In this document: positions 32,552-41,230 of the stretch, in pieces
How the letters are laid out: the number at the start of each line of letters is the position of its first letter
How positions within the stretch are numbered: position 1 is the first letter of the stretch
Assembly: GCA_017450205.1 (NCBI GenBank)
Contig: JAFSVF010000009.1
Location: forward strand, 1 to 64,000
DNA length: 64,000 bases
Direction of reading: 5' to 3'
Origin: Bacilli bacterium
Lineage (GTDB): Bacteria; Bacillota_I; Bacilli_A; RF39; UBA660
Translations under genes and position numbers: made by a program
The notes under the pieces: generated by a model
The model's database searches: none
Told to the model about the DNA's origin: nothing
Seen by the model: the letters and a program-made list of their open reading frames with translations, nothing else

Positions 32552-34348
32552 ATGAGTAAGATACATGTAATGAGTGAAAATCTTGCAAATAAGATAGCTG
32601 CTGGTGAAGTTATTGAAAGAATTGCAAGTGTTGTTAAAGAGTTAGTAGAAAATTCAATAGATGCTAATTCTAAAGTAATTTCAGTTGATTTAGTAGATTG
32701 TGGTTTAAAAAAAATCAAAGTAACTGATGATGGAATTGGTATGGATAAAGAGGATGCGCTTTTATCTTTTCAAAGACATGCTACTTCTAAGATAAAAAAA
32801 GAAGATGATTTATTTTTTATTCAAACTTTAGGATTTCGTGGTGAAGCCCTAGCATCTATTGCTAGTGTATCTAAAGTTGATTTAAAAACTAGTCAAGGAA
32901 GTATTGGTACTCATATAGTAATTGAAGGTGGTAAACTTATTACTAATGAAGAAAGTGATGCTAAAAAGGGTACTACTATAAGTGTTAAAGATTTATTCTT
33001 TAATACTCCAGCTAGACTTAAGTATTTAAAAAGTAATACTACTGAACTTGCAGGTGTAACATCTTTTATTGAAAGACTTTCACTTTCACACCCAGAAATT
33101 AGTTTTACTTTAACTAATAATGAAAAAAGAATAGTATTTACTAGTGGATCAAATGACTTACTTAAAACTATTCATGAGTTATTTGGTTATGTAGTATCTT
33201 CTAATATGATTGAAGTAAATGCATCTTCAGATGACTATGATATAAGAGGATATATCTGTAAACCAGTTGTACTTAAAAGTAATAGAAATTATATGTTAAC
33301 TTTTGTTAATGATAGAATGGTTAAAAATATAGATATTAATAAAGCTATTAATGAAGGTTATAGAGATTTTAAACCAGATATTAAATATCCTGTTGTAGTC
33401 TTAAAAATAGATACAGATCCAACTTTGGTAGACGTTAATATTCATCCATCTAAAGCAGATATAAAGATATCTAAGATAGATGAACTTATATTTATGCTTG
33501 AATCTATGATAAACAAGAGTCTAAGAAAAACATTACTTGTTCAAGATATGAAAGTTAATACTAATGTATCGGCTCCTTCAGTAATCGAGAAAGATAAGAA
33601 TGTTTTAATTGAAGCAAGTGATGAAGTAGTTAAAAGTGAAGAACAAATGACTTTTGACTATACTAAAATGACTATCGAAGAAGAATCAGCACATGGTTTT
33701 AGTGAAGTACAATCTCAAGTTGCTAAACAAAGTGAAGATAAAAAAATAAATGAAGATATTAAAAGATTAGAGTTACATCCGGTTGGAATAATTATGCAAA
33801 CTTTTATAGTTGCTGAAAATGAAGATGGTTTATATTTAATAGATCAACATGCTGCACATGAAAGAATTAATTATGAAAAAGTTCAAAAGCAAATGAAGAA
33901 TGCTGAAAATTATAAAATGAAGATTTTAGTACCTCTGACTTTAGAATTTTCTCCTTCAGATTATTTAAAAGTTGAAGAACATAAGGAAACATTAGAAAGT
34001 ATTGGTATTGTTTTTGAAAATTTTGGAGTTAATACAATTGTGGTTAAAGAACATCCTACTTGGTTAAGAGAAGGAATGGAAGAGACTTTAATTAAACAAA
34101 TATTTGATATGTTAATTGAAGATTCAGTTAAGTTTGATAAAATGAAGTTTTTAAAAAGAGTAGCACAAACTACTGCTTGTAAGATGAGTATTAGAGCTCA
34201 TGAAGTAATTTCACTTGATCAAGCAAAAGAGTTACTTAAACAACTATTTCAATGTGATAATCCATATAATTGTGCTCATGGAAGACCTACAATTATACAT
34301 TATTCAGAATATGAGTTAGATAGAATGTTTAGAAGAATTATGAATTAG
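32552..34348 (+). CDS. mutL: DNA mismatch repair protein MutL
   Basis: 598 residues. The N-terminal GHKL ATPase has IAAGEVIERIASVVKELVEN, DDGIGM, TLGFRGEALASI and TTISVKDLFFNTPAR. The C-terminal endonuclease domain has LIDQHAAHERINYE (the DQHA-x2-E-x4-E metal motif) and the zinc-site motifs ACKMSIRAHE and CAHGRP. It therefore belongs to the nicking type, as in organisms without MutH. It starts two bases after yqeH. mutS is not adjacent. Confidence 0.96.
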   Translation: MSKIHVMSENLANKIAAGEVIERIASVVKELVENSIDANSKVISVDLVDCGLKKIKVTDDGIGMDKEDALLSFQRHATSKIKKEDDLFFIQTLGFRGEALASIASVSKVDLKTSQGSIGTHIVIEGGKLITNEESDAKKGTTISVKDLFFNTPARLKYLKSNTTELAGVTSFIERLSLSHPEISFTLTNNEKRIVFTSGSNDLLKTIHELFGYVVSSNMIEVNASSDDYDIRGYICKPVVLKSNRNYMLTFVNDRMVKNIDINKAINEGYRDFKPDIKYPVVVLKIDTDPTLVDVNIHPSKADIKISKIDELIFMLESMINKSLRKTLLVQDMKVNTNVSAPSVIEKDKNVLIEASDEVVKSEEQMTFDYTKMTIEEESAHGFSEVQSQVAKQSEDKKINEDIKRLELHPVGIIMQTFIVAENEDGLYLIDQHAAHERINYEKVQKQMKNAENYKMKILVPLTLEFSPSDYLKVEEHKETLESIGIVFENFGVNTIVVKEHPTWLREGMEETLIKQIFDMLIEDSVKFDKMKFLKRVAQTTACKMSIRAHEVISLDQAKELLKQLFQCDNPYNCAHGRPTIIHYSEYELDRMFRRIMN

Positions 34349-34368
34349 GCTAGTGATGGCCTTTTTTG
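34344..34368 (+). terminator. Weak terminator after mutL
   Basis: Short stem AGGC with GCCT (extendable by a G-T pair), eight-base loop, strong T-run. The stem starts in the stop codon. Confidence 0.55.
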
Positions 34369-34420
34369 TTTGTATAAAAACTAATTTTATATATAAAATG
34401 TTTTAAAAATAAATGATTGA

Positions 34421-34429
34421 TGATAAAAT
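34421..34429 (+). promoter_or_regulatory. Extended -10 promoter
   Basis: TG-a-TAAAAT, ending 17 bases before the ATG at 34447; AGGTGAAT lies between. Confidence 0.65.
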
Positions 34430-34446
34430 GATAATAGGTGAATAAT

Positions 34447-36585
34447 ATGTTAAAGTTGATTTTAAAGATGAAGAAAAAATTAAAGGAAAGTGGGTTTACA
34501 TTAGTTGAGTTACTTGCTGTTATTGTAATACTTGCTATCATTATGCTTATTGCAATTCCTGCTGTTTTAAATACATTACAATCAGCAAGGAAAAAAACAT
34601 TTGAAGAATTTGTTGATAAAAGTGTAAATCAAGCAACAAAAAAACTTATGGAATCGCAACTAGCTGGTGAACAAGTAAGTGGTTGTGTTGTTTATAATAT
34701 AAAGAATAATTTAGATTTATCATCTGTTGGAGACTTTAATGGTTATGTTTTAATAGATTCAAAAAACGAAGCATATATAACTCTTTGGAATGATGAACTA
34801 ATGGTTATAGGTTTAAATTATAGTAATGAAAAAATTGAAGATAAATTAGTTAATAGAAAAACGGATGAAGAAACTAATAATATGTTAACTAGTTCTTATT
34901 TGTGTAGTTTAAGTTCTAATTGTACAAAGTGTAATGATTTATCTACGGGAGAAACTATTGATAATGAAAATAGTATGCTACCTTCTGCTGCATATTTAAA
35001 GACTGGACTTGAAATTAATGCTATCTTTAAATCTGTAGCAAAAGGGGAAGATGTTGAATATAGTAAAACTGATGAATTAGTTACATCAATAAAATATGTT
35101 AATGAAATCAATGAAGCTGGTAGGATTATATCTTTAGATGATTCACCTAATCCAGTATATACTTGGTTTGATAATGGTATTCTTTATGTAGGTTCAAAAT
35201 CTGATAAAATATTTTTAAATGGCAATAGTATTCTTACATTCTATGGATTTACTAAAATGACTTCACTTGATTTATCTCATTTTGATTTTAAAAATGTTAA
35301 AAATCTTGATTCGATTTTTTATTATAATCAATCTTTACAAAGTTTAGATTTATCTAATTTAAAAGGTATTAAATTTGAAAGCATGACTGGAATGTTTGGA
35401 TATTGTTCATCAATAACTAATTTAGATGTTAGTGGTTTTGACTTAAGTAATATTACATCTTTAGGTGGAGTATTTATTGGAATGTCATCTCTAACAAGTT
35501 TAGATTTATCTAGTTGGAATATTTCAAATGTTACTGAATTAGCAAGTATATTTAATGATTGTTCTTCATTAAGTTCTATTAATATGAATGGATGGAATAC
35601 TAGTAATGTTACAAATATGAATGCTATGTTTTATTATTGTGAAGGATTAACAAGTTTAGATTTAAGTAATTTTAATTTTTCATATGTTAAAGATATTGCA
35701 TATATGTTTTGTGGAACAAGTAAACTTAAAACTTTGAATCTTGGTAATAGTAAATTTGATAAGCTAGAATCGATTATTTATGCTTTTGCTGGATGTTCAT
35801 CAATAACTTCACTTGACTTAGGTAATTTTAATACTTCTAGAGTAAGTAGTTTTAAAGATTTATTTGCAAATTGTACATCTTTAACAAATTTAAATCTATC
35901 GAGTTTTGATGTTCATAATGTTGAAGATATGTCTTATATGTTTTATAAATGTACATCATTAACAAATTTAGATTTATCTAGTTTTGTTACAAGTAGTGTA
36001 ACTACTTTTGAAGCCTTTTTATATGGTTGCAGTAAATTGAAAAATATTAATTTATCTAATTTTGATACTAAAAGTGCAACTACTTTTAAATATATGTTTG
36101 CACAAACTGGTATAGAATATATAAACTTAGAACATTTTAATACTTCGAATGTTACAAGTTTTGAGTCTATGTTTAATGCATGTAGAAGTTTAAAAACGTT
36201 AGATATTAGTTCATGGAATGTTAGTAGTTTAACATCAATGTATTATATGTTCGCTGCTTGTAATAATCTTGAATCTGTTGATTTATCTCAATGGGAATTT
36301 GGAAAACCTTGTAGTTTTTCATTTACTTTTAGTAATTGTGCAAAACTTAAAGAGATTGTAATTGGAAAATCTTCAGTTCAAGGAAATTACGTTCTAAACT
36401 ATACTTTTAGAGGATGTGGAGAATTAACAATGATTGATCTTTCTGCTATAAGATTTCCTGTTTCATGGGGTGGGGAATTCTTATACTTAAACAAGATAGA
36501 AGTTATTTATGTAAATAGCGATTATTCAGGAAACATGTCAATTAATGCTGAAGGTTGTGCAGTAAATACATTTACAAAAAAATAA
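34447..36585 (+). CDS. Type IV pilin-like head fused to BspA-type leucine-rich repeats
   Basis: 712 residues. The N-terminus has a class III signal: basic leader, then SGFTLVELLAVIVILAIIM with cleavage expected between Gly16 and Phe17 and Glu21 at mature position 5. A pilin-like stretch of about 120 residues follows. From about residue 270 to 690 there are roughly 15 repeats of 26 residues with the pattern SLDLSxFNTSNVTxMxxMF. They are typical of BspA/DUF285 surface proteins of gut bacteria and mycoplasmas. The protein should be inserted in the membrane or a pilus and display an adhesive solenoid. No pilus assembly gene is in the window. Single-gene transcript. Confidence 0.8.
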   Translation: MLKLILKMKKKLKESGFTLVELLAVIVILAIIMLIAIPAVLNTLQSARKKTFEEFVDKSVNQATKKLMESQLAGEQVSGCVVYNIKNNLDLSSVGDFNGYVLIDSKNEAYITLWNDELMVIGLNYSNEKIEDKLVNRKTDEETNNMLTSSYLCSLSSNCTKCNDLSTGETIDNENSMLPSAAYLKTGLEINAIFKSVAKGEDVEYSKTDELVTSIKYVNEINEAGRIISLDDSPNPVYTWFDNGILYVGSKSDKIFLNGNSILTFYGFTKMTSLDLSHFDFKNVKNLDSIFYYNQSLQSLDLSNLKGIKFESMTGMFGYCSSITNLDVSGFDLSNITSLGGVFIGMSSLTSLDLSSWNISNVTELASIFNDCSSLSSINMNGWNTSNVTNMNAMFYYCEGLTSLDLSNFNFSYVKDIAYMFCGTSKLKTLNLGNSKFDKLESIIYAFAGCSSITSLDLGNFNTSRVSSFKDLFANCTSLTNLNLSSFDVHNVEDMSYMFYKCTSLTNLDLSSFVTSSVTTFEAFLYGCSKLKNINLSNFDTKSATTFKYMFAQTGIEYINLEHFNTSNVTSFESMFNACRSLKTLDISSWNVSSLTSMYYMFAACNNLESVDLSQWEFGKPCSFSFTFSNCAKLKEIVIGKSSVQGNYVLNYTFRGCGELTMIDLSAIRFPVSWGGEFLYLNKIEVIYVNSDYSGNMSINAEGCAVNTFTKK
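35240..36450 (+). repeat. BspA/DUF285 78-base repeats
   Basis: About fifteen degenerate repeats of 78 bases (26 codons) within the pilin-headed gene. Conserved protein positions are LDLS, a Phe or Trp two residues later, NVT and MF. Confidence 0.75.
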
Positions 36586-36593
36586 GTTTTTTT

Positions 36594-36620
36594 CAAAGAC
36601 TGTTTTTCACAGTCTTTTTT
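36594..36620 (+). terminator. Rho-independent terminator
   Basis: Stem AAAGACTG with CAGTCTTT, seven-base loop, T-run. Confidence 0.85.
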
Positions 36621-36660
36621 ATTTGACGTAAAATAATAAAAATGTGGGTTAAGTACTTGA

Positions 36661-36690
36661 TTACATGTACGGTAAATAGTATATTATAAT
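36661..36690 (+). promoter_or_regulatory. mraZ promoter
   Basis: -10 TATAAT at 36685-36690; best -35 match TTACAT at 36661-36666 (18-base spacer). Heads the division and cell-wall cluster. Confidence 0.6.
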
Positions 36691-36696
36691 CATACA

Positions 36697-36726
36697 GTGG
36701 TAGATTGTGGTAGAAAGTGGGGAACT
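36697..36726 (+). promoter_or_regulatory. MraZ operator: three direct repeats
   Basis: GTGGTAGATT, GTGGTAGAAA and GTGGGGAACT lie head to tail with GTGG every ten bases, one helical turn. They are directly downstream of the -10 box and just before mraZ. MraZ proteins are known to bind short direct repeats of this kind and repress their own operon. Confidence 0.75.
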
Positions 36727-36729
36727 ATC

Positions 36730-37161
36730 ATGCTAATGGGTGAACATCATCATAATATTGATGAAAAGAATCGTTTAGTCATACCAAGTAAATTTAGGGC
36801 TGAACTTGGTAAAGAGTTTATTATTACTCGTGGCTTAGAAAAATGTTTATTTGTTTATCCTAAAGAATCTTTCGAAAAGATTGTAGGTAAACTTGCTACA
36901 TTACCATTCACTCAAAAGGATGCTCGTAACTTCACACGTTTCTTCATGTCTGGCGCTGATATTGCTTCACTTGATTCGCAAGGTCGAGTTAGCATTTCCT
37001 CCCCATTGATCGAATACGCCGATATAACTAAAGAAACTGTTATTATCGGCTCTATCGATCATTTAGAAATATGGTCAGAAGTCCTATGGAATAAGTTCTT
37101 TAATGACAACTTAGAAAATTTCTCAGATATAGCAGAAAACTTATTTAAAGCAGGTGAATAA
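36730..37161 (+). CDS. mraZ: Transcriptional regulator MraZ
   Basis: 143 residues with two AbrB-like halves: MGEHHHNIDEKNRLVIPSKF and SGADIASLDSQGRVSISSPL. MraZ is the usual first gene and autoregulator of the division/cell-wall cluster. The start was chosen at MLMGE, where family members begin; in-frame codons upstream (GTG at 36697) lie in the operator repeats. rsmH starts immediately after its stop. Confidence 0.95.
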   Translation: MLMGEHHHNIDEKNRLVIPSKFRAELGKEFIITRGLEKCLFVYPKESFEKIVGKLATLPFTQKDARNFTRFFMSGADIASLDSQGRVSISSPLIEYADITKETVIIGSIDHLEIWSEVLWNKFFNDNLENFSDIAENLFKAGE

Positions 37162-38079
37162 ATGCATTATAGTGTTTTATTAAATGAGTCTATAGAAGGT
37201 TTAAATATTAAACCTGATGGCATTTATATTGATTGTACTTTAGGTTATGGAGGACATTCATCAGAGATTTTAAAACGTATTCCCCAAGGTTTTTTATACA
37301 GTTTTGATCAAGATGAAGAAGCTATTAAATATAGTACAGATAGATTATCAAAAATAGGTAATAATTTTAAAATAATATATTCTAACTTTTCTAATTTGAA
37401 AGAAAAACTAGAAGAGTTAGGAGTAAATAGTGTAGATGGAATTGTATTTGATTTAGGATTTTCTTCCCCACAAGTAGATGATGAATCAAGAGGATTTTCA
37501 TTTATGAAAGTTGCTCCTTTGGATATGAGAATGGATTTAAATCAAGATTTCAGTGCTCAAAATGTAGTTAATGAGTATAGTGAATCTGATTTAAGATTAA
37601 TCTTCTTCAAATATGGAGAAGAAAAGTTTTCTGGATCAATTGCTAAAAACATAGTTAAGAAAAGACCTATAAATACTACAATGGAGCTTGTTAAAGTGAT
37701 TGAAGAAAGTGTTCCTTATAAATACTTTAGAGAACATCATCCAGAAAGAAAAATATTTCAAGCAATTAGAATTGAAGTAAATCATGAATTGGATGTACTT
37801 GAAAGTGTACTTCCTGATGCAATAAGTTTACTTAATAAAAACGGAAGAATAAGTATTATTACATTTCATTCTTTAGAAGATAGAATTGTAAAGCAAGTGT
37901 TTAAAAAAGAAAGTGAAATTAGTGAAATATTCTCAGGATTAAGGGAAAGTGATATTCCACTTGAATATAAACCAAAAATTAAATTAGTAAATAAGAAACC
38001 AATACTTCCATCTGAGGAAGAATTGAGAGAAAATAGAAGAAGTGCTAGTGCAAAACTTCGAATAGTAGAAAGGGTGTAA
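37162..38079 (+). CDS. rsmH: 16S rRNA m4C1402 methyltransferase
   Basis: 305 residues. SAM-binding GIYIDCTLGYGGHSSEIL, FDQDEEAI, FDLGFSSPQVDDESRGFSF and LDMRMD are RsmH hallmarks; the C-terminal ITFHSLEDRIVKQ completes the family pattern. It methylates N4 of C1402 in the 16S decoding centre. Placed second in the cluster as in most Firmicutes, with no gap after mraZ. Confidence 0.96.
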   Translation: MHYSVLLNESIEGLNIKPDGIYIDCTLGYGGHSSEILKRIPQGFLYSFDQDEEAIKYSTDRLSKIGNNFKIIYSNFSNLKEKLEELGVNSVDGIVFDLGFSSPQVDDESRGFSFMKVAPLDMRMDLNQDFSAQNVVNEYSESDLRLIFFKYGEEKFSGSIAKNIVKKRPINTTMELVKVIEESVPYKYFREHHPERKIFQAIRIEVNHELDVLESVLPDAISLLNKNGRISIITFHSLEDRIVKQVFKKESEISEIFSGLRESDIPLEYKPKIKLVNKKPILPSEEELRENRRSASAKLRIVERV

Positions 38080-38081
38080 AT

Positions 38082-38375
38082 ATGAAAAAGACAACAGGTC
38101 CGGTAATTAAACTCTATAAGAGTGAAAAAATATTACTTACTTTGGTTGTTTTATTCTTTATTGCTTCATTAGTGGTAACAGTATTTTCTAATGCTAAGTT
38201 ATCAAGTTCTAATATTGAAGTAGAAAGAATGAAATCTAAGATTGAAAAACAAGAAAATGTTAACCTTTCACTTTCGATGCAAGTTGACGAACTAGCAAGT
38301 CTATCAAATATACAATCAGTTGCGGAAAACTATGGTTTAAGTTATAATAATGATAATATTATAGTAATAAAATAG
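38082..38375 (+). CDS. ftsL: FtsL-like cell division protein
   Basis: 97 residues: a short basic N-terminus, one membrane helix (ILLTLVVLFFIASLVVTVFS) and an extracytoplasmic coiled coil ending in an FtsL/DivIC-like segment (SNIQSVAENYGLSYNNDNII). Position between rsmH and pbpB is the FtsL position. It would recruit and activate the septal synthase together with DivIB and DivIC. Confidence 0.8.
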   Translation: MKKTTGPVIKLYKSEKILLTLVVLFFIASLVVTVFSNAKLSSSNIEVERMKSKIEKQENVNLSLSMQVDELASLSNIQSVAENYGLSYNNDNIIVIK

Positions 38376-38386
38376 AAGGTGACGAG

Positions 38387-40570
38387 ATGAAAATTAAGGA
38401 CAGTAAAATAAGATTAAATATTCTTCTTATCTTATTTATTGTTCTTTTTTTTGCTTCTGTAATTTTAAAACTTGTTTACGTTGGATTAAATAAAAAAGTA
38501 GAGGGAATAGATTTACAAGCACTTGCTGCTAGTAGATCAACTGTTACTAAAACTATTCAAGCAGAGCGTGGTAATATTTACGATAATAGTGGTAATTTAC
38601 TTGCTCAAAATATGAATTCTTATATAGTAATTGCTTTTTTATCTTCTAGTAGAACAGTAGATGATAGATATCCTAAACATGTAGTAGACAAAGATTATAC
38701 TGCAAGACAACTTGCTACTGTATTAGAGCCTCTTAGTCCAATTATGACATATGAATATATATTAGGACTTTTAAGTCAAAATAAAGTTCAAGTTGAGTTA
38801 GGACCAGGTGGAAGAAATATTAGTGAGTATACTAAAGAAAAAATTGAAAAACTTACTTTACCTGGAATCTCATTTTTAAAGACTACTAAGAGATATTATC
38901 AAAATGGAGATTTTGCATCCTATATAGTTGGGTATGCTAAAAAGTATGAAAATGAAGAAACTGGAGATAGCGATACTAAGGGTGAGTTAGGTATTGAAGG
39001 TTATTGTGATGAATTTTTAAGAGGACAAGATGGTAAGATAACTTATTCTAAAGATGCTTATGGTTATCAAATGGCTAATAGTGTTTCTTATAGAGAAGAT
39101 GCTCAAGATGGTTATGATGTTTATTTAACTATTGATAAACAAATACAAATATTTATAGATAATGCTGTTAATTTAATTAATCAAAAGGGTGCTACTTGGA
39201 TAACATTTACAGTAGCTGATGCTAAGACTGGTGCAATTGTAGGTTCTGCTACTAGTCCATCATTTAATCCAAATAAACTTAATATTACTAATTATAATAA
39301 TCCACTTACTTCTTATGCTTATGAACCTGGTTCTACAATGAAAATATTTTCATTTATGTCTGCTATTGAAGAAGGTAAATATAATGGTGATGCTAAATAT
39401 AATTCAGGTACTATTACAGTAGGTGATTATAAGATTAAAGATTGGAATAACTTTGGATGGGGAAGTATTTCATATGATGTAGGATTTACTTATTCATCAA
39501 ATGTAGCTGCTGTTAATTTAGCTAGATCAATAGGTAAAAATAAATTAGTTGATTATTATAAGAAACTAGGATTTGGTGAAAAAACTGGGATTGAGCTTGC
39601 TAATGAGTATACTGGTTCTTTAAAGAACTTAACTGGTTCAGTATCAGAAGTAGAACTTGCAACTTCTTCTTTTGGTCAAGGTGTTACAGTTACACCAATT
39701 CAAATGATTCAAGCACTTACTACACTTACTAATGATGGTACTCCATTAAGACCATACGTTATTGAAAAAGTAGTTAATCCAAATGATGATAAAGTTGTAT
39801 ATCAAGCTAAGAAAAAAGAGTTAGAACGTATTTATTCAACTGCTACAGTTAATAAGATGATTGAACTTATGGATTTAACTGTTAATAGTGATGATAAGAC
39901 TATAACTGGTAAACCATATCATTCTGATAATGTAAGAATTATTGGTAAGACTGGTACTGCAAATTATACTGATGCATCTGGTAATTATTTAACGGATACT
40001 TATAAAACAATTAGATCATTTGCTGGTATATTTCCTAAGGAAAATCCTGAATATATAATTTATCTTGCTGTAAAAGATTTCCAAGGAAGTACAAGTGATA
40101 TGGGTAATGCTGTTAAACAAGCTGTTGAAAGTATTTCTAAATATAAAAATATTGATAATAGAACTAGTGATGCAGATGAAACTAAGATTGTTAATATTTC
40201 AAATTATATTAATAAAGATATAAATGTTAGTGTTGAATCTTTAAAAACAGTTAAATTAAATCCAATTGTTATTGGTAATGGTACTAAAGTTGTTAGTCAA
40301 TATCCTAAGAAGGGTACAACTGTTAGTGCTAATACTAAAGTATTTATTATTACAAATGGATTAAGTTATACTATGCCTGATATGACAGGCTGGAGTAGTA
40401 CGGAATTTGTTGATTTCTGTAATATATTAGGTGTAGAATATAATTTGAATGGATATGGTTATGTTACTAGTACGAGCATTCCAGCAGGTAGTGTAATTGA
40501 TATAACACAACCAATAGATGCAACTTGTACAACTATTGATCCAGCAAGTTTAGTTACAATAAGGGAGTAA
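38387..40570 (+). CDS. pbpB: Division transpeptidase PBP2b with PASTA domains
   Basis: 727 residues. Anchor helix 9-33, PBP dimerisation domain starting TIQAERGNIYDNSGNLLAQN. Transpeptidase motifs: Ser316-x-x-Lys319 (GSTMK), Ser370-Ser-Asn372 (SSN) and Lys521-Thr-Gly (KTG). The C-terminal 120 residues form two PASTA modules (VVSQYPKKGTTVSANTK; SIPAGSVIDITQP). By family it makes the septal peptidoglycan cross-links with FtsW. A preceding AAGGTGACGAG ribosome site fits. Presence of this enzyme means the organism builds a peptidoglycan wall, unlike Mollicutes. Confidence 0.93.
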   Translation: MKIKDSKIRLNILLILFIVLFFASVILKLVYVGLNKKVEGIDLQALAASRSTVTKTIQAERGNIYDNSGNLLAQNMNSYIVIAFLSSSRTVDDRYPKHVVDKDYTARQLATVLEPLSPIMTYEYILGLLSQNKVQVELGPGGRNISEYTKEKIEKLTLPGISFLKTTKRYYQNGDFASYIVGYAKKYENEETGDSDTKGELGIEGYCDEFLRGQDGKITYSKDAYGYQMANSVSYREDAQDGYDVYLTIDKQIQIFIDNAVNLINQKGATWITFTVADAKTGAIVGSATSPSFNPNKLNITNYNNPLTSYAYEPGSTMKIFSFMSAIEEGKYNGDAKYNSGTITVGDYKIKDWNNFGWGSISYDVGFTYSSNVAAVNLARSIGKNKLVDYYKKLGFGEKTGIELANEYTGSLKNLTGSVSEVELATSSFGQGVTVTPIQMIQALTTLTNDGTPLRPYVIEKVVNPNDDKVVYQAKKKELERIYSTATVNKMIELMDLTVNSDDKTITGKPYHSDNVRIIGKTGTANYTDASGNYLTDTYKTIRSFAGIFPKENPEYIIYLAVKDFQGSTSDMGNAVKQAVESISKYKNIDNRTSDADETKIVNISNYINKDINVSVESLKTVKLNPIVIGNGTKVVSQYPKKGTTVSANTKVFIITNGLSYTMPDMTGWSSTEFVDFCNILGVEYNLNGYGYVTSTSIPAGSVIDITQPIDATCTTIDPASLVTIRE

Positions 40571-40574
40571 GGTT

Positions 40575-41168
40575 ATGAAAAAAGAAAAGAAAAAAAATAA
40601 AAACAAGAAAGATAATAAGATTGTTGTTTTCTTTAAAAGAAATGAACCTGAATTAAAAAAGTTTTTTAATGATCCAAGACCAATTATAATTGTATTAATA
40701 ATATTGGTTGTATTATATACTTTTGCTTTTGCTAATTTTAAATCAAAATATAAAGTATATAATGGTTCATTTGCATCTGATCAAGTTACAATAAAGAAGA
40801 TAAGTGTATATTTCCATCCTAGAATTAGTTCTTTTTATTCTAGCGGTGCTGTTTATACCGGAGAAGAAAAGAAAGTGTATCAATATAGAATTGGATACTA
40901 TTATGATTCAGGTAATGGAGAATATAATTTTATTAGAGAGTCTACAGAATCATTAGACAATGCGGTTGATTTAGCTGATATAGTTAATAAAACTACTTAT
41001 TTTGACTATTCTGAATTTGCTAATAGTGGAGAATCTGTAGTACTCACTTTAAATGCTAAAAAGAATATGGATAAATTACATTTTATGATATTTGCTAGTA
41101 CTACTAAAGAAACAGATGATGATTATGATGTAATTATCGATTGTCCAATTGACTTTACAGTATTCTAA
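40575..41168 (+). CDS. Unknown single-pass membrane protein after pbpB
   Basis: 197 residues. A strongly basic Lys-rich N-terminus (KKEKKKNKNKKDNK) is followed by one membrane helix at about 38-53 (IIIVLIILVVLYTFAFANF) and an extracytoplasmic beta-rich domain with many Tyr residues. I recognise no family. It starts four bases after pbpB, where mraY or other wall genes would normally follow, so a division or wall role is likely by context only. The cluster ends here with a terminator. Confidence 0.6.
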   Translation: MKKEKKKNKNKKDNKIVVFFKRNEPELKKFFNDPRPIIIVLIILVVLYTFAFANFKSKYKVYNGSFASDQVTIKKISVYFHPRISSFYSSGAVYTGEEKKVYQYRIGYYYDSGNGEYNFIRESTESLDNAVDLADIVNKTTYFDYSEFANSGESVVLTLNAKKNMDKLHFMIFASTTKETDDDYDVIIDCPIDFTVF

Positions 41169-41197
41169 AATAATAAGAAAACTCTTATTATTTTTTT
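41167..41197 (+). terminator. Rho-independent terminator
   Basis: Stem AATAATAAGA with TCTTATTATT, loop AAAC, T-run of seven. Confidence 0.8.
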
Positions 41198-41198
41198 A

Positions 41199-41207
41199 TG
41201 ATATACT
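41199..41207 (+). promoter_or_regulatory. Extended -10 promoter
   Basis: TG-a-TATACT, 23 bases before the GTG start at 41231. Confidence 0.6.
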
Positions 41208-41230
41208 TTATTTAAGGGTAGGTGTTACTT

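Noticed and set aside
6111-34446. Early in-frame TTG/GTG starts at 6111, 7314, 7760, 8927, 10285, 22001, 24586 and 34438
   Set aside because: Each lies upstream of or inside the ribosome site of a better ATG a few codons later, or inside the previous gene or terminator.
35240-36450. Regular 78-base repeats that could look like a CRISPR array
   Set aside because: The repeats are in frame, degenerate and encode BspA leucine-rich repeats; there are no unique spacers of constant length.
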